DNA of 64,000 nt from Usitatibacter rugosus. GTDB lineage: Bacteria > Pseudomonadota > Gammaproteobacteria > Burkholderiales > Usitatibacteraceae. Below, piece by piece: positions 1 through 10,693 of this stretch; the stretch's first letter is position 1, and each line of letters starts with the position of its first letter. The stretch lies in NCBI RefSeq assembly GCF_013003965.1, contig NZ_CP053069.1, positions 1,333,419-1,397,418 on the forward strand, written 5' to 3'. The notes under the pieces were generated by a model that was not told the origin of the DNA, made no database searches, and was given only the letters and a program-made list of their open reading frames with translations. A program made the position numbers and the translations under genes.

Positions 1-1
1 G

Positions 2-730
2 ATCGTCGACACGTGGTGGCAGACCGAGACCGGCGGCCACATGATCACGCCGCTGCCGGGCGTGCATGCGCTGAAGCCCGGCTCCTGCCAGGCGCCGCTG
101 CCGGGCGTGATCGCCGACATCGTCGACGAGACCGGCCACTCGGTGGGCAACGGCAAGGGCGGGATCCTCGTGATCAAGAAGCCCTGGCCCTCGATGATCC
201 GCACCATCTGGGGCGACCCGGAGCGCTTCAAGAAGAGCTATTTCCCCGAGGACTTCCAGGGCAAGTACTACCTCGCGGGCGACGGCGCCACCAAGGACGA
301 GAAGGGCAACATCACCATCATGGGCCGCATCGACGACGTGCTGAACGTCTCGGGGCATCGCCTGGGCACGATGGAGATCGAGTCGGCGCTGGTCTCCAAC
401 TCGAAGCTCGTGGCCGAGGCCGCGGTGGTAGGCCGCCCCGATGACCTTACCGGGGAAGCGGTGGTCGCATTCGTCGTGACCAAGGGTCCGCGCCCGAGCG
501 GCGAGGAAGCCAAGGCGATGGCCAACGAGCTCCGCGCCTGGGTTGCGAAGGAGATCGGGTCGATCGCCAAGCCGAAGGACATCCGCTTCGGCGACAACCT
601 GCCCAAGACGCGCTCCGGCAAGATCATGCGCCGGCTGCTGCGCTCGATCGCGAAGGGCGAGGCGATCACGCAGGACGTCTCGACGCTGGAGAACCCGGCC
701 ATCCTCGACCAGCTGAAGCAGAACCTGTAG
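2..730 (+). CDS. acs: Acetyl-CoA synthetase, C-terminal part (5' end outside window)
   Basis: Activates acetate with ATP and CoA to acetyl-CoA through acetyl-AMP, in the cytoplasm. The frame is open from base 2 and begins inside the adenylate-forming core motif ([11 protein letters not shown]), about 60% of the way into a normal 650-residue Acs. The hinge and C-terminal domain follow: a YLAGDGA stretch, [16 protein letters not shown], and near the end [15 protein letters not shown], whose lysine is the residue normally acetylated by Pat-type enzymes to switch Acs off. The stop is TAG at 728-730. A small membrane protein and a symporter-kinase follow on the same strand, which fits acetate-dependent control. 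Alternative: propionyl-CoA synthetase, less likely given the acetate-type neighbours. Confidence 0.95.
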   Translation: MVDTWWQTETGGHMITPLPGVHALKPGSCQAPLPGVIADIVDETGHSVGNGKGGILVIKKPWPSMIRTIWGDPERFKKSYFPEDFQGKYYLAGDGATKDEKGNITIMGRIDDVLNVSGHRLGTMEIESALVSNSKLVAEAAVVGRPDDLTGEAVVAFVVTKGPRPSGEEAKAMANELRAWVAKEIGSIAKPKDIRFGDNLPKTRSGKIMRRLLRSIAKGEAITQDVSTLENPAILDQLKQNL

Positions 731-757
731 GCGCCTGGCGCCGCGGAGAGCCGACCG

Positions 758-955
758 ATGAAGCGTCCCGGCCGCCGCGGCACCCAGCTGGCCTGCCTGT
801 TCCTGCTGGGCTGCGTGCTGTTCAACTTCCCGCTGCTGGCGATCTTCAACGTGCCGGTGCGGATCCTCGGCATCCCGGTCCTCTATGCGTACATGTTCGC
901 GGCCTGGCTGCTGCTCATCGTGTTGCTGGCCGTCGTGATGGAACGGAAGGACTGA
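758..955 (+). CDS. Small two-helix membrane protein of unknown function
   Basis: A 65-residue protein with a short basic N-terminus and two hydrophobic helices (about residues 10-28 and 40-60), ending in a charged MERKD tail, so probably inner membrane. A GGAGAG ribosome-binding site lies 8 nt before the ATG. It sits between acs and the symporter-kinase, and its stop is 7 nt from the kinase start, so co-expression is likely. Its GIPVLYAYMFAAW stretch recalls small DUF3311-type proteins that accompany sodium/solute symporters; that is a resemblance only. An accessory role for the neighbouring symporter-like kinase is inference. Confidence 0.75.
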   Translation: MKRPGRRGTQLACLFLLGCVLFNFPLLAIFNVPVRILGIPVLYAYMFAAWLLLIVLLAVVMERKD

Positions 956-962
956 AGCGGCC

Positions 963-3679
<2,717 letters not shown>

Positions 3680-3698
<19 letters not shown>

Positions 3699-4078
3699 TC
3701 GCCGAAGATGAGGAGAGCATCGTGACCTCGCTCGAATTCCTCATGCGGCGCGACGGCTTCGACACCTGTACGGCCGCGGATGGCCGCGAGGCGCTGGAGC
3801 GGCTGGCCGACTTCCATCCGGACCTGGTGATCCTCGACCTCATGCTGCCGTTCAAGAGCGGCCTGGAGGTTTGCGCGGAGATCCGCGCGCGGCCCGAATG
3901 GCGCGGGACCCGCGTGCTCATGCTGACCGCCCGCGGCGGCTCGAGCGACGAAGGGCTGCAGGCCGGCGCCGACGACTACCTCACGAAGCCGTTCGCGACG
4001 CGCGAGCTGGTGGCGCGCGTTCGCGCGTTGCTCGGGCTGGCCGATCGCGCGGCGCTTCGCCCGGAGGCCGGACCGTGA
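3680..4078 (+). CDS. Single-domain response regulator (CheY-like receiver)
   Basis: 132 residues, a receiver domain without an output domain. The acidic pocket is EDEE (residues 9-12), the phospho-acceptor is Asp53 in VILDLML, and the conserved Thr and Lys occur in LMLTA and YLTKPF. The ATG at 3680 overlaps the end of the kinase gene by 19 nt, and its stop overlaps the next start as GTGA, so the three signalling genes are translationally coupled. A stand-alone receiver between a kinase and a DNA-binding regulator suggests a phosphate sink or relay step; that role is inference. Confidence 0.88.
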
Positions 4079-4728
4079 TCGCCGATCCGCGCGCAGCCGG
4101 GCAGGACACCGAGCCGATCGTCTACGTGATCGACGACGACGAGTCGATCCGCGAGCTGCTCACCTGGCTCATGAAGCGCGAGAAGCTGCGCGTCGAGGCG
4201 TTCGGCAATGCCCAGAGCTTCCTCAAGGCATGGCGGCCGAACCAGCCCGGCTGCCTGGTGCTCGACCTCTTCATGCCGGGCATGAGCGGGCTCGACCTCC
4301 AGCAGTACCTGAACGCGCACGAGGTGGAGGTGCCGGTGATCTTCCTGTCCGGCCGCGCCGACGTATCGCGGGCCGTCGAGGCGGTGAAGAGCGGCGCCTT
4401 CGATTTCGTCGAGAAGCCGTTCGACTACAAGCGCATCGTGGCCCTGGTGCGCGAGTGCCTCGAGCGCGACTCGCGGCTGCGCTCGGAGCGCGAGCAACGG
4501 CGCATGCTCGCCGATCGCGTCGCGGCGCTCACGCAGCGCGAGCGGGAGGTCATGGACCGCGTGGTGGCCGGACAGCTGAACCGCGTCATCGCCGAGGAGC
4601 TCGACATCAGCATCAAGACCGTCGAGGCCCACCGCTCGCACATCATGGAGAAGCTCGGCGTGAGCTCGCTCGCGGAGCTGGTGCAAGCCGTGCTCGAGGC
4701 GAAGCGCGTCAGGCCGGCGGCGCGCTAG
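4075..4728 (+). CDS. LuxR/FixJ-family response regulator (CrbR/ErdR-like)
   Basis: 217 residues: a receiver domain (about 15-130) with phospho-acceptor Asp64 in LVLDLFMPG and the KPFD lysine, a helical linker, then a LuxR-type helix-turn-helix (about 150-210) with the typical LTQREREVMDRVVAG and IKTVEAHRSHIMEKLGV. The GTG start overlaps the stop of the previous regulator. Family members such as CrbR and ErdR activate acs and acetate or ethanol oxidation genes, and this one ends the acs-kinase-receiver series. The likely targets are acs and the symporter operon at 5984-8313; that is inference from context. Confidence 0.88.
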   Translation: MIADPRAAGQDTEPIVYVIDDDESIRELLTWLMKREKLRVEAFGNAQSFLKAWRPNQPGCLVLDLFMPGMSGLDLQQYLNAHEVEVPVIFLSGRADVSRAVEAVKSGAFDFVEKPFDYKRIVALVRECLERDSRLRSEREQRRMLADRVAALTQREREVMDRVVAGQLNRVIAEELDISIKTVEAHRSHIMEKLGVSSLAELVQAVLEAKRVRPAAR

Positions 4729-5002
4729 CCTGAAGGTAGTAGTGGACCTTGGCCGCGAGGACCACCACCCAAAGCACGCACAGGAAGAAGAAGCTCACGA
4801 ACGCCACGTGGCCGTCCACGATGAAGCGCGGCGTGATGAATCGCGTCGCCTTCCATATGGGCCGGTTCACGGTGGCGAAGATCTTATAGACGATGTTGCG
4901 CTCGCGGGTGGCCCCGGCGAACACGAAGAGGATGCCCTGCGCGATGTGCGAGAGCAGGAGGACTTCGAGGAGCCCTTTGAGGATGATGATCGCGAGCAGC
5001 AT
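4709..5002 (-). CDS. Small inner-membrane protein, unknown function
   Basis: 97 residues with two hydrophobic segments: an N-terminal one (MLLAIIILKGLLEVLLL) and a C-terminal one (VAFVSFFFLCVLWVVVLAA), separated by a basic, probably cytoplasmic loop containing NIVYKIFATVNRPIW. I chose the ATG at 5002 because it begins the conserved-looking hydrophobic segment and lies 2 nt after the stop of the upstream TPR gene; upstream codons in this frame look non-coding. The 3' end overlaps the end of the opposite-strand regulator gene by 20 nt. Not recognised as a characterised family. Confidence 0.7.
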   Translation of the reverse strand: MLLAIIILKGLLEVLLLSHIAQGILFVFAGATRERNIVYKIFATVNRPIWKATRFITPRFIVDGHVAFVSFFFLCVLWVVVLAAKVHYYLQASAPPA

Positions 5003-5004
5003 GG

Positions 5005-5559
5005 TCAGGCCGAGGATTCCTGGGTGAGGCGGTGGGCCATTTTCGGGTCGAACCGGTCGAGGTGGGCAATGGTCGCGGCGAGCTTCTCCGGCTCGCCGAT
5101 CGTGTAGTAGGCCATGCCCAGCGCATACCAGGCGTGCGGGTTCATCGGCTGGAGCTGGGCCGCTTTCTCGAGGGCCAATGCCGCCTGCTCGTGCTGCCCG
5201 CGATGGGCACGGGCGAGCCCGAGGCCGTACCACGCGCGGTCGAGCGCGGGATTCAACGCCACGGCTTGCTCGAACGCTTCGATGGCCGGCTCGTACTGGC
5301 GGAGCCGGTCGTGGATGAATCCGAGGTCGAAGAGCACCACGGCGTCCTTGGGTTTGATCTCGAGCGCGCGGCGAAAGGCCTTCAGCGCGAGCTCGTCCTT
5401 GCCCAGGAGCCCGTGCGCGTAGCCCAGGCTGGTGGCCGCACGATGAAAGTCCGGATCGACGCGCAATGCCGCTTCCAGGCCCTCCACCGCGCGCGCGGGC
5501 TTGTTGACCAGGAGGAAGAAGCGCGCGCGGGCGTAGTGCCGCCAGCGTTCCATGTCCAT
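5005..5559 (-). CDS. TPR-repeat protein
   Basis: 184 residues made almost entirely of tetratricopeptide repeats, about five copies. Typical signatures are LGYAHGLLGKDELALKAFRR, LGFIHDRLRQYEPAIEAFEQ and ALGMAYYTIGEPEKLA. No signal peptide is visible with the start MDMERW. The ATG at 5559 shares its A with the TGA stop of the upstream lipoprotein gene (TGATG), a classic coupled junction that fixes the start. Probably a protein-interaction scaffold; partner unknown. The lipoprotein, TPR protein and small membrane protein form one minus-strand operon. Confidence 0.82.
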   Translation of the reverse strand: MDMERWRHYARARFFLLVNKPARAVEGLEAALRVDPDFHRAATSLGYAHGLLGKDELALKAFRRALEIKPKDAVVLFDLGFIHDRLRQYEPAIEAFEQAVALNPALDRAWYGLGLARAHRGQHEQAALALEKAAQLQPMNPHAWYALGMAYYTIGEPEKLAATIAHLDRFDPKMAHRLTQESSA

Positions 5560-5879
5560 CAGTTGAACGTGACCTCCGCGACCTTGAGCTTGCCGGCGGG
5601 GTCGCGCTTGAACACGAGGATGGTTTCGGGGTCGGGTGTGTTCATGTTGTCCGGATCGAAGGTCTTCTTCTTGTAGATCCATTTCACGCGATCCGGGCTG
5701 CTCGGGTCAATGGAGGCGGGCTTGCCGATGTCCGCGACGATCTCGTCCTCGGTCTTGTCGAGCACGCGTCCGGTGAACATGCCGCGAGGGTGCCCGGAAT
5801 CGGAGCAAGCGGCGAGGAAGGCGATGAAGGTGAGCGCGCCGAGGAGGCGGGCCAGCCAGGAGGGCATCGTGGGATTCAT
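5559..5879 (-). CDS. Small lipoprotein, unknown function
   Basis: 106 residues with a lipoprotein signal peptide: basic start, hydrophobic core, and a lipobox FLAAC with Cys25 as the probable acylated residue. The mature part (GRVLDKTEDEIVADIGKPASI, then a WIYKKK strand and a C-terminal ILVFKRD..KVAEVTF) resembles the small alpha-beta fold of BamE/SmpA-type lipoproteins, where a short helical unit with a GKP turn precedes a sheet. First gene of the minus-strand operon with the TPR protein. Function not known. Confidence 0.75.
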   Translation of the reverse strand: MNPTMPSWLARLLGALTFIAFLAACSDSGHPRGMFTGRVLDKTEDEIVADIGKPASIDPSSPDRVKWIYKKKTFDPDNMNTPDPETILVFKRDPAGKLKVAEVTFN

Positions 5880-5932
5880 GACTGCGGTCCTTGGATTCTG
5901 GGGATGGGATGAAGGCGAGCCGCCCGCGCAAA

Positions 5933-5960
5933 GACAAGGCCCGCTTGCGCGGGCCTTGTC
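5933..5960 (-). terminator. Intrinsic terminator after the symporter operon
   Basis: Perfect 12-bp inverted repeat (GACAAGGCCCGC / GCGGGCCTTGTC) with a 4-nt loop, 24 nt beyond the stop of the symporter gene. There is no clear T-tract on either strand, so strength is uncertain, but placement right after the operon fits. Confidence 0.7.
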
Positions 5961-5983
5961 GGTTCGGCGGCCGGACCCGGGGG

Positions 5984-8050
5984 TCAGGTGGCTTGCGTGT
6001 TGATGTCGCCGCCCAGCTGCGGGTAGCGGACGTGCTCGACCAGCTCCTGGACTTCACGGCTGGGCTCCGGCGTGAGCAGGCTCACCACGATGATCGTGAT
6101 GATGCCCACCGGCACGCCGAACATCCCGGCCGAGATCGGCGCCAGGTTGAACCACTGGTTGGCGGCCACGCCGCCGAAGAACGGGTACGTCTGCACCATG
6201 TAGTACATGCAGAGCCCGAGCCCGGCGATCATGCCCGTGATGGCGCCCCACTTGTTCGCGCGCTTCCAGAACACGCCCAGCACCAGCGCCGGGAAGAACG
6301 CGGAGGCGGCCAGCGAGAACGCGGCGCCGACCAGGAACAGGATGTCTCCTGGCTTCAGTGATGTCACGTAGGCCGCGACCAACGCGACCACCAGCAGCAG
6401 GACTTTCGACACCGTGACGCGGCGAGTGGTCGTCGCATTGGGGTCGATCATCTTGTAGTAGAGGTCATGCGACAACGCGTTGGCGATCGTGAGCAGCAGG
6501 CCGTCGGCGGTGGAGAGCGCCGCCGCGAGGCCGCCGGCCGCGACCAGGCCGGACACCACGTACGGCAATCCCGCGATTTCCGGAGTCGCCAGCACGATGA
6601 TGTCGCCGCCCAGGACGATCTCGGCGAGCTGCACGATGCCGTCCTTGTTGATGTCGACGATCGACAGCAGCGATGGATCGACCCTCGCCCAGTTCGAAGC
6701 CCAGGCTGGAAGGCTGGCGAAGTTGCTTCCGACCAGGAAGTAATACACGTCGTACTTGGCGAGCACGGCGAGGGCGGGAGCGGTGAAGTACAGCAGGAAG
6801 ATGAAGAAGAGCGACCACGTCACCGACTGCCGCGCCTGCTTCACGCTGGGCGTCGTGTAGTAGCGCATCAGGATGTGCGGAAGTGCCGCCGTGCCGAACA
6901 TCATGCAGAACACGATGCCGATGAAGTTGAGCCGCGCGATGTCCTGCGCCTTCTCGTCCTTGCCCGGGAACGGCTGGGCATGCGGACGCGGAGGTGCTGC
7001 CCTCGAGGCCAGCCCTTTCTCGCGCGTCCACGCCGCCTTCGCCGCGTTGGCATCCTTGGGGAAGTCGTTCACGGCCTTCTCGGCAGCGGCCACTTCGTCC
7101 ACCGTGCCGTTGGCGGCCTTCACGTCGGCGAGCTTCTTGGCGAGCGCGGCCTTCTCCGTGTCGTATGAGGCGGGCAGCGCCTTCAGCTTGGCGTCGGCTG
7201 CATCCGAACGCGCCTTGAAGATGCCGCGCACCTCGATCTCCTTCGGATCGTTGGTGAGGACCTTCTCGCGCTCCGTGACCTTCTGCAGGACCTGGCCGTA
7301 CGCGATCTGCGGGATCGGGTTGCCGGTGTGCTTCATCGACAGCCAGACCACCGGCGTGAGGTACGCGATGATGAGGATGATGTACTGCGCCACCTGGGTC
7401 CACGTGACCGCACGCATCCCGCCCAGGAACGAGCAGACGAGGATGCCGCCCAGGCCCACGAACACGCCGATGCCGAACTCCAGGCCGGTGAACCGGCTGG
7501 TGATCAGGCCGACGCCGTAGATCTGCGCCACGACATACGTGAACGAGCAGAGGATGGCCGCGAAGATGCCGATGCTGCGGACGATGTTCCCGCCGTAGCG
7601 CTCACCGAGGAAGTCCGGGATGGTGAACTGGCCGAACTTGCGCAGGTATGGCGCGAGGAACAGCGCCACCAGCACGTAGCCGCCGGTCCAGCCCATCACG
7701 AACGCCAGGCCGTCGAACCCCGAGAGGAAGAGCGTGCCCGCCATCCCGATGAAGGAGGCGGCGCTCATCCAGTCGGCGCCGGTCGCCATGCCGTTGAACA
7801 TCGCCGGGACGCGGCGTCCCGCCACGTAGTACTCGGCCGCGTCGACGGTGCGGCTCATGATGCCGATGCCGGCATAGAGCGCGATCGTCGCGAAGAGGAA
7901 CGCATAGCCGATCAAGCGGCGCGACATTCCCATCTGCTCGGCTATGGCAAGCGCGAACAGGAAGACGAGGAAGCCGACCGTGTAGAACGTGTAGTACTTG
8001 CGCAGCTGGTTGAAGAAGGCCCTGTTGGCCGAAATGATTGCCTGGTTCAC
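5984..8050 (-). CDS. Sodium/solute symporter, VC_2705-like subfamily (probable acetate/monocarboxylate uptake)
   Basis: 688 residues. An SSS-family permease with signatures such as GADWMSAASFIGMAGT, WTGGYVLVALFLAPYLRKFG and TIPDFLGERYGG, and about 13 membrane helices. Longer than ActP (about 550 residues) because of a hydrophilic insert at about residues 250-370, rich in Lys, Ala and Glu and partly coiled coil, and a second soluble loop at about 466-477 reading DINKDGIVQLAE, which matches an EF-hand calcium loop. It overlaps the upstream small-subunit gene by an ATGA junction; that pairing is typical of the VC_2705-type symporters. The neighbouring acs and symporter-kinase genes point to acetate or a related short acid as substrate (inference). 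Confidence 0.88.
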   Translation of the reverse strand: MNQAIISANRAFFNQLRKYYTFYTVGFLVFLFALAIAEQMGMSRRLIGYAFLFATIALYAGIGIMSRTVDAAEYYVAGRRVPAMFNGMATGADWMSAASFIGMAGTLFLSGFDGLAFVMGWTGGYVLVALFLAPYLRKFGQFTIPDFLGERYGGNIVRSIGIFAAILCSFTYVVAQIYGVGLITSRFTGLEFGIGVFVGLGGILVCSFLGGMRAVTWTQVAQYIILIIAYLTPVVWLSMKHTGNPIPQIAYGQVLQKVTEREKVLTNDPKEIEVRGIFKARSDAADAKLKALPASYDTEKAALAKKLADVKAANGTVDEVAAAEKAVNDFPKDANAAKAAWTREKGLASRAAPPRPHAQPFPGKDEKAQDIARLNFIGIVFCMMFGTAALPHILMRYYTTPSVKQARQSVTWSLFFIFLLYFTAPALAVLAKYDVYYFLVGSNFASLPAWASNWARVDPSLLSIVDINKDGIVQLAEIVLGGDIIVLATPEIAGLPYVVSGLVAAGGLAAALSTADGLLLTIANALSHDLYYKMIDPNATTTRRVTVSKVLLLVVALVAAYVTSLKPGDILFLVGAAFSLAASAFFPALVLGVFWKRANKWGAITGMIAGLGLCMYYMVQTYPFFGGVAANQWFNLAPISAGMFGVPVGIITIIVVSLLTPEPSREVQELVEHVRYPQLGGDINTQAT

Positions 8051-8313
8051 GAGTCGTCTCCTTCATCGACGCCGTACTCCACGTCGAGGCGGTTCATGTA
8101 CCACGCGTAGATTCCGATCAGCACGACGTAGATCGCGAGCGATCCCTGTGCCGACATGTAGAAGCCGAGCGGGAAGCCGAAGAAGGTGACGCCGTTGAGC
8201 TCCCGGGCGTACCAGGCTTCGACGAACGTGACGACGAACCAGATGAACAGCAGGATGGCGGTGATGACGAGGTTCTTGCGCCAGTACTCGCGGTGCTTTT
8301 CCGTGAGTTGCAT
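8047..8313 (-). CDS. DUF4212-type small subunit of sodium/solute symporter
   Basis: 88 residues with a basic N-terminus (HREYWRKNL) and two membrane helices (about 14-32 and 50-70). The pattern WFVVTFVEAWYARELN, then FGFPLGFYMSAQGSLAIYVVLI, is that of the small symporter subunit found immediately upstream of VC_2705-type permeases. The stop overlaps the permease start (ATGA), so the two are translated together. A strong GGAGGAGGAG ribosome-binding site precedes the ATG. Confidence 0.9.
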   Translation of the reverse strand: MQLTEKHREYWRKNLVITAILLFIWFVVTFVEAWYARELNGVTFFGFPLGFYMSAQGSLAIYVVLIGIYAWYMNRLDVEYGVDEGDDS

Positions 8314-8375
8314 TGCTCCTCCTCCATTTATTTATTGTCGGTCTCCAGCCGAGGCCGGGCCTTATTACCGCGGAG

Positions 8376-8405
8376 ATCGTAGTCTTCCTGACGCGAACCT
8401 GACAA
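8376..8405 (-). promoter_or_regulatory. Candidate sigma-70 promoter for the symporter operon
   Basis: On the minus strand: -35 TTGTCA (8405-8400), 18-nt spacer, -10 TACGAT (8381-8376), about 60 nt before the small-subunit start. It matches 5/6 and 4/6 consensus positions. A binding site for the neighbouring LuxR-type regulator could lie around it but I cannot identify one. Confidence 0.45.
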
Positions 8406-8465
8406 TTAGGGTAAACCCTTGACCCCAAAGGGCCCCGGGAAGGGCTGGAAGGGGTTCCGGACGCC

Positions 8466-8972
8466 CTAGAGGCCCAGCGACCGGGCGAAATCCTCGGCTT
8501 TCCTGGCGCCGACGGACGCGACCAGGGCCTGGTGGACCTTGCGAGCCTCGGCCAGGAACGCCTCGCGGGTAGGGGCGGCTTCGAGCCTCAGCGCGAGCGC
8601 CTCGCCGCCCGGTCCCATCAGCCGGTCGACCTGACTCACGGCGCTGCGCTTCAGGGCCTCGAGTGGCAGTGACGACGGCGACACCGGCGCAGGTGCAGGG
8701 GCGCGGGGGGTGGTGCTCCGCGGGTACGCAGGGCGCGACGGCTCGGCGAATTCCGGGCCGTCCGTGGGCTCGACGAAGCCTTCGGCCGAGAGCGATTCGA
8801 GCAGCTCCAGCGCGTTGTCGAGATGCGCGACCTTGGCGGCGAGCGATTCGGCGTCCGCCTGGCCGTCGACCACGATCAGCACCATGCGGCGGCGTGCGTC
8901 GAGCCGGTGTGTGCGCTTCGCAATCTCGTCGCGGCCTTTTTCCGTCTTCCGGAAGACCGACTTCGGATTCAT
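8466..8972 (-). CDS. Unknown protein, paralog of the divergent neighbour
   Basis: 168 residues, no signal peptide or membrane helix. The N-terminal part (SVFRKTEKGRDEIAKR, then RRRMVLIVVDGQADAESL) aligns with the protein encoded divergently at 9140-9625. A Pro/Ala-rich linker (about residues 85-108) and a C-terminal helical region (LMGPGGEALALRLEAAPTREAFLAEARK) follow. I chose the ATG at 8972 because GGAGGAG lies 6 nt upstream of it. The TEKG..EI..R / L.VDG pattern recurs in uncharacterised betaproteobacterial proteins and resembles a small winged-helix; no function is known to me. Confidence 0.7.
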   Translation of the reverse strand: MNPKSVFRKTEKGRDEIAKRTHRLDARRRMVLIVVDGQADAESLAAKVAHLDNALELLESLSAEGFVEPTDGPEFAEPSRPAYPRSTTPRAPAPAPVSPSSLPLEALKRSAVSQVDRLMGPGGEALALRLEAAPTREAFLAEARKVHQALVASVGARKAEDFARSLGL

Positions 8973-9139
8973 CCCGTCTCCTCCGATGAGGTGGGTGGAT
9001 GTGCGGACCATGGTAACCGGCGCTAAACCCTTGAGCTATTGCGTGTTGTGAAAGAGAATCGGCCTGTCCCCATCCAGTTGCGGCGAGGCTGCCCAGACGG
9101 CCCGCCGTGTCCCACGTCCCTTTCCCGGAGGGCGCACGC

Positions 9140-9625
9140 ATGGCAGCTGCTGATGTCTATCGAAAGACCGAACGGGGCCAGGCGGAGATCGCGAGCCGCA
9201 AGCTGAAGCTGAGCCCGCGGCTGCGGACGATGCTGATCCTGATCGACGGGACCCAACCCGAGCTGCTGGTGAAGGAAGAGGGCGAGAAGGTGGGCGCTCC
9301 GGAAGATTTCCTCGACCAGCTGGTGGAGATGGGCCTGGTCGAGAAGGCGGGACGTGCCGCGATTCCCGCGGCGGCCGGCGAAGCGCCGATCGCACCGTTG
9401 GCGAATGAATTCGAGCGGTTCAGAGCCGCCAAGGACCTGATGAACGTGACGATCGTCGATGCACTGGGCTTGAAGTCGTTCTTCTTCACCATGAAGCTGG
9501 AGCGGGCCGGCACCATCGCGGACCTTCGGGCGCTGGCCGAGCCGTACCGGCAGGCTATCGCGAAGGCCGACGGCGAGGCCGCGGCCGATGTGCTCGCGCG
9601 CCACCTGAACGAAATGCTGCGCTAG
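9140..9625 (+). CDS. Unknown protein, paralog of the divergent neighbour, upstream of lptG
   Basis: 161 residues, soluble. The N-terminus (DVYRKTERGQAEIASR, LSPRLRTMLILIDG) matches the protein encoded at 8466-8972, and both end in a helical domain: here FERFRAAKDLMNVTIVDALG and LRALAEPYRQAIAKADG. A GGAGGG motif 8 nt before the ATG fixes the start. The TAG stop directly abuts the GTG start of lptG, so the two genes are probably co-transcribed. Function not recognised; a regulatory role is a guess from the possible winged-helix N-terminus. Confidence 0.72.
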   Translation: MAAADVYRKTERGQAEIASRKLKLSPRLRTMLILIDGTQPELLVKEEGEKVGAPEDFLDQLVEMGLVEKAGRAAIPAAAGEAPIAPLANEFERFRAAKDLMNVTIVDALGLKSFFFTMKLERAGTIADLRALAEPYRQAIAKADGEAAADVLARHLNEMLR

Positions 9626-10693
9626 GTGCTCTTCCGCTACTTCGCGCGGGAGATCCTGCTCACCAGCCTGCTGGTCCTGGCCGCACTCCTTTCGCTCTTC
9701 TTCTTCTTCGACCTGATCCGCGAGCTGGACGACCTCGGCCGCGGCAACTACCGGCTGACGGCGATGCTGGGCTATGTCGCGCTCTCGCTGCCGTCGCACG
9801 CCTACGTGCTGCTGCCCGCCGCGGCGCTCATCGGCACGCTCTTCGCGCTGGCGCGCATGTCGGAGCAATCCGAGCTCACCGTGATGCGTTCGGCGGGGCT
9901 GTCGCTCTCGCAGCTCGCGCTGCACGTGGCGGGCGCGGGGCTCGTGGTGGCGGTGGCGACCTTCGCCGCGGGCGAGTTCGTGGCGCCGCACACCGAGGAG
10001 GCGGCCAAGGGGCTGCGCCTCAAGGCCACGAAGTCGATCGTCGCGCGCGAGTTCCGCTCGGGCTTCTGGGTGAAGGACGACCTGTCGTTCGTGAACATCC
10101 AGGACGTGACGCCCGACACCACGCTGCTCAACCTGCGCATCTACGAATTCGACAAGTCCCACAAGCTGGCCTCGATCAGCCGCGCGGATTCCGGCGCCTA
10201 CGACGGGCCGAACCGCTGGAAGCTCACGAACGTGGAGGTCACGCGCTTCGAAGGCGACAACGCGGTTCTGAAGCGCGTGCCGGAGATGACGTGGAGCTCG
10301 GTGCTCACGCCCGACATCCTCTCGGTGCTGAAGATCGTCCCGGAGCGGATGTCGGTGGTGAACCTGCGCGCCTACATCGACCACCTGCGCGACAACAAGC
10401 AGAACACGATCCGCTACGAGATCGCCTTCTGGACGAAGCTGCTCTACCCGCTGGCCGCGGTGGTGATGATGATCCTCGCGATTCCCTTCGCGCTCACGTC
10501 GGCGCGCACGGGCGGCGTGGGCGGGCGGATCGTGCTCGGCATCCTGCTCGGCCTGGGGTTCCACTTCGCCGGGCGGCTCTTCTCGCACATCGGCCTGTTG
10601 AACGAATGGCCGGCCTTCCTCTCCGCGGGGCTGCCGACGCTGATCTTCATGGCGGTGGCCGCGGGCGGGCTGGTGCGCGCCGAGCGGCGCTAG
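9626..10693 (+). CDS. lptG: LPS export permease LptG
   Basis: 355 residues of the YjgP/YjgQ family: one inner-membrane partner of the LptB2FG ABC exporter that moves lipopolysaccharide from the inner membrane to the Lpt bridge. Two N-terminal helices (about 10-30 and 50-75), one more at about 100-120, a periplasmic beta-jellyroll-like region (about 130-270) and three C-terminal helices. Starts at GTG 9626, right after the upstream stop. The residue order (MLFRYFAREIL, ELDDLGRGNY) fits LptG better than LptF. No lptF lies immediately upstream, where it normally would be. Confidence 0.9.
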   Translation: MLFRYFAREILLTSLLVLAALLSLFFFFDLIRELDDLGRGNYRLTAMLGYVALSLPSHAYVLLPAAALIGTLFALARMSEQSELTVMRSAGLSLSQLALHVAGAGLVVAVATFAAGEFVAPHTEEAAKGLRLKATKSIVAREFRSGFWVKDDLSFVNIQDVTPDTTLLNLRIYEFDKSHKLASISRADSGAYDGPNRWKLTNVEVTRFEGDNAVLKRVPEMTWSSVLTPDILSVLKIVPERMSVVNLRAYIDHLRDNKQNTIRYEIAFWTKLLYPLAAVVMMILAIPFALTSARTGGVGGRIVLGILLGLGFHFAGRLFSHIGLLNEWPAFLSAGLPTLIFMAVAAGGLVRAERR

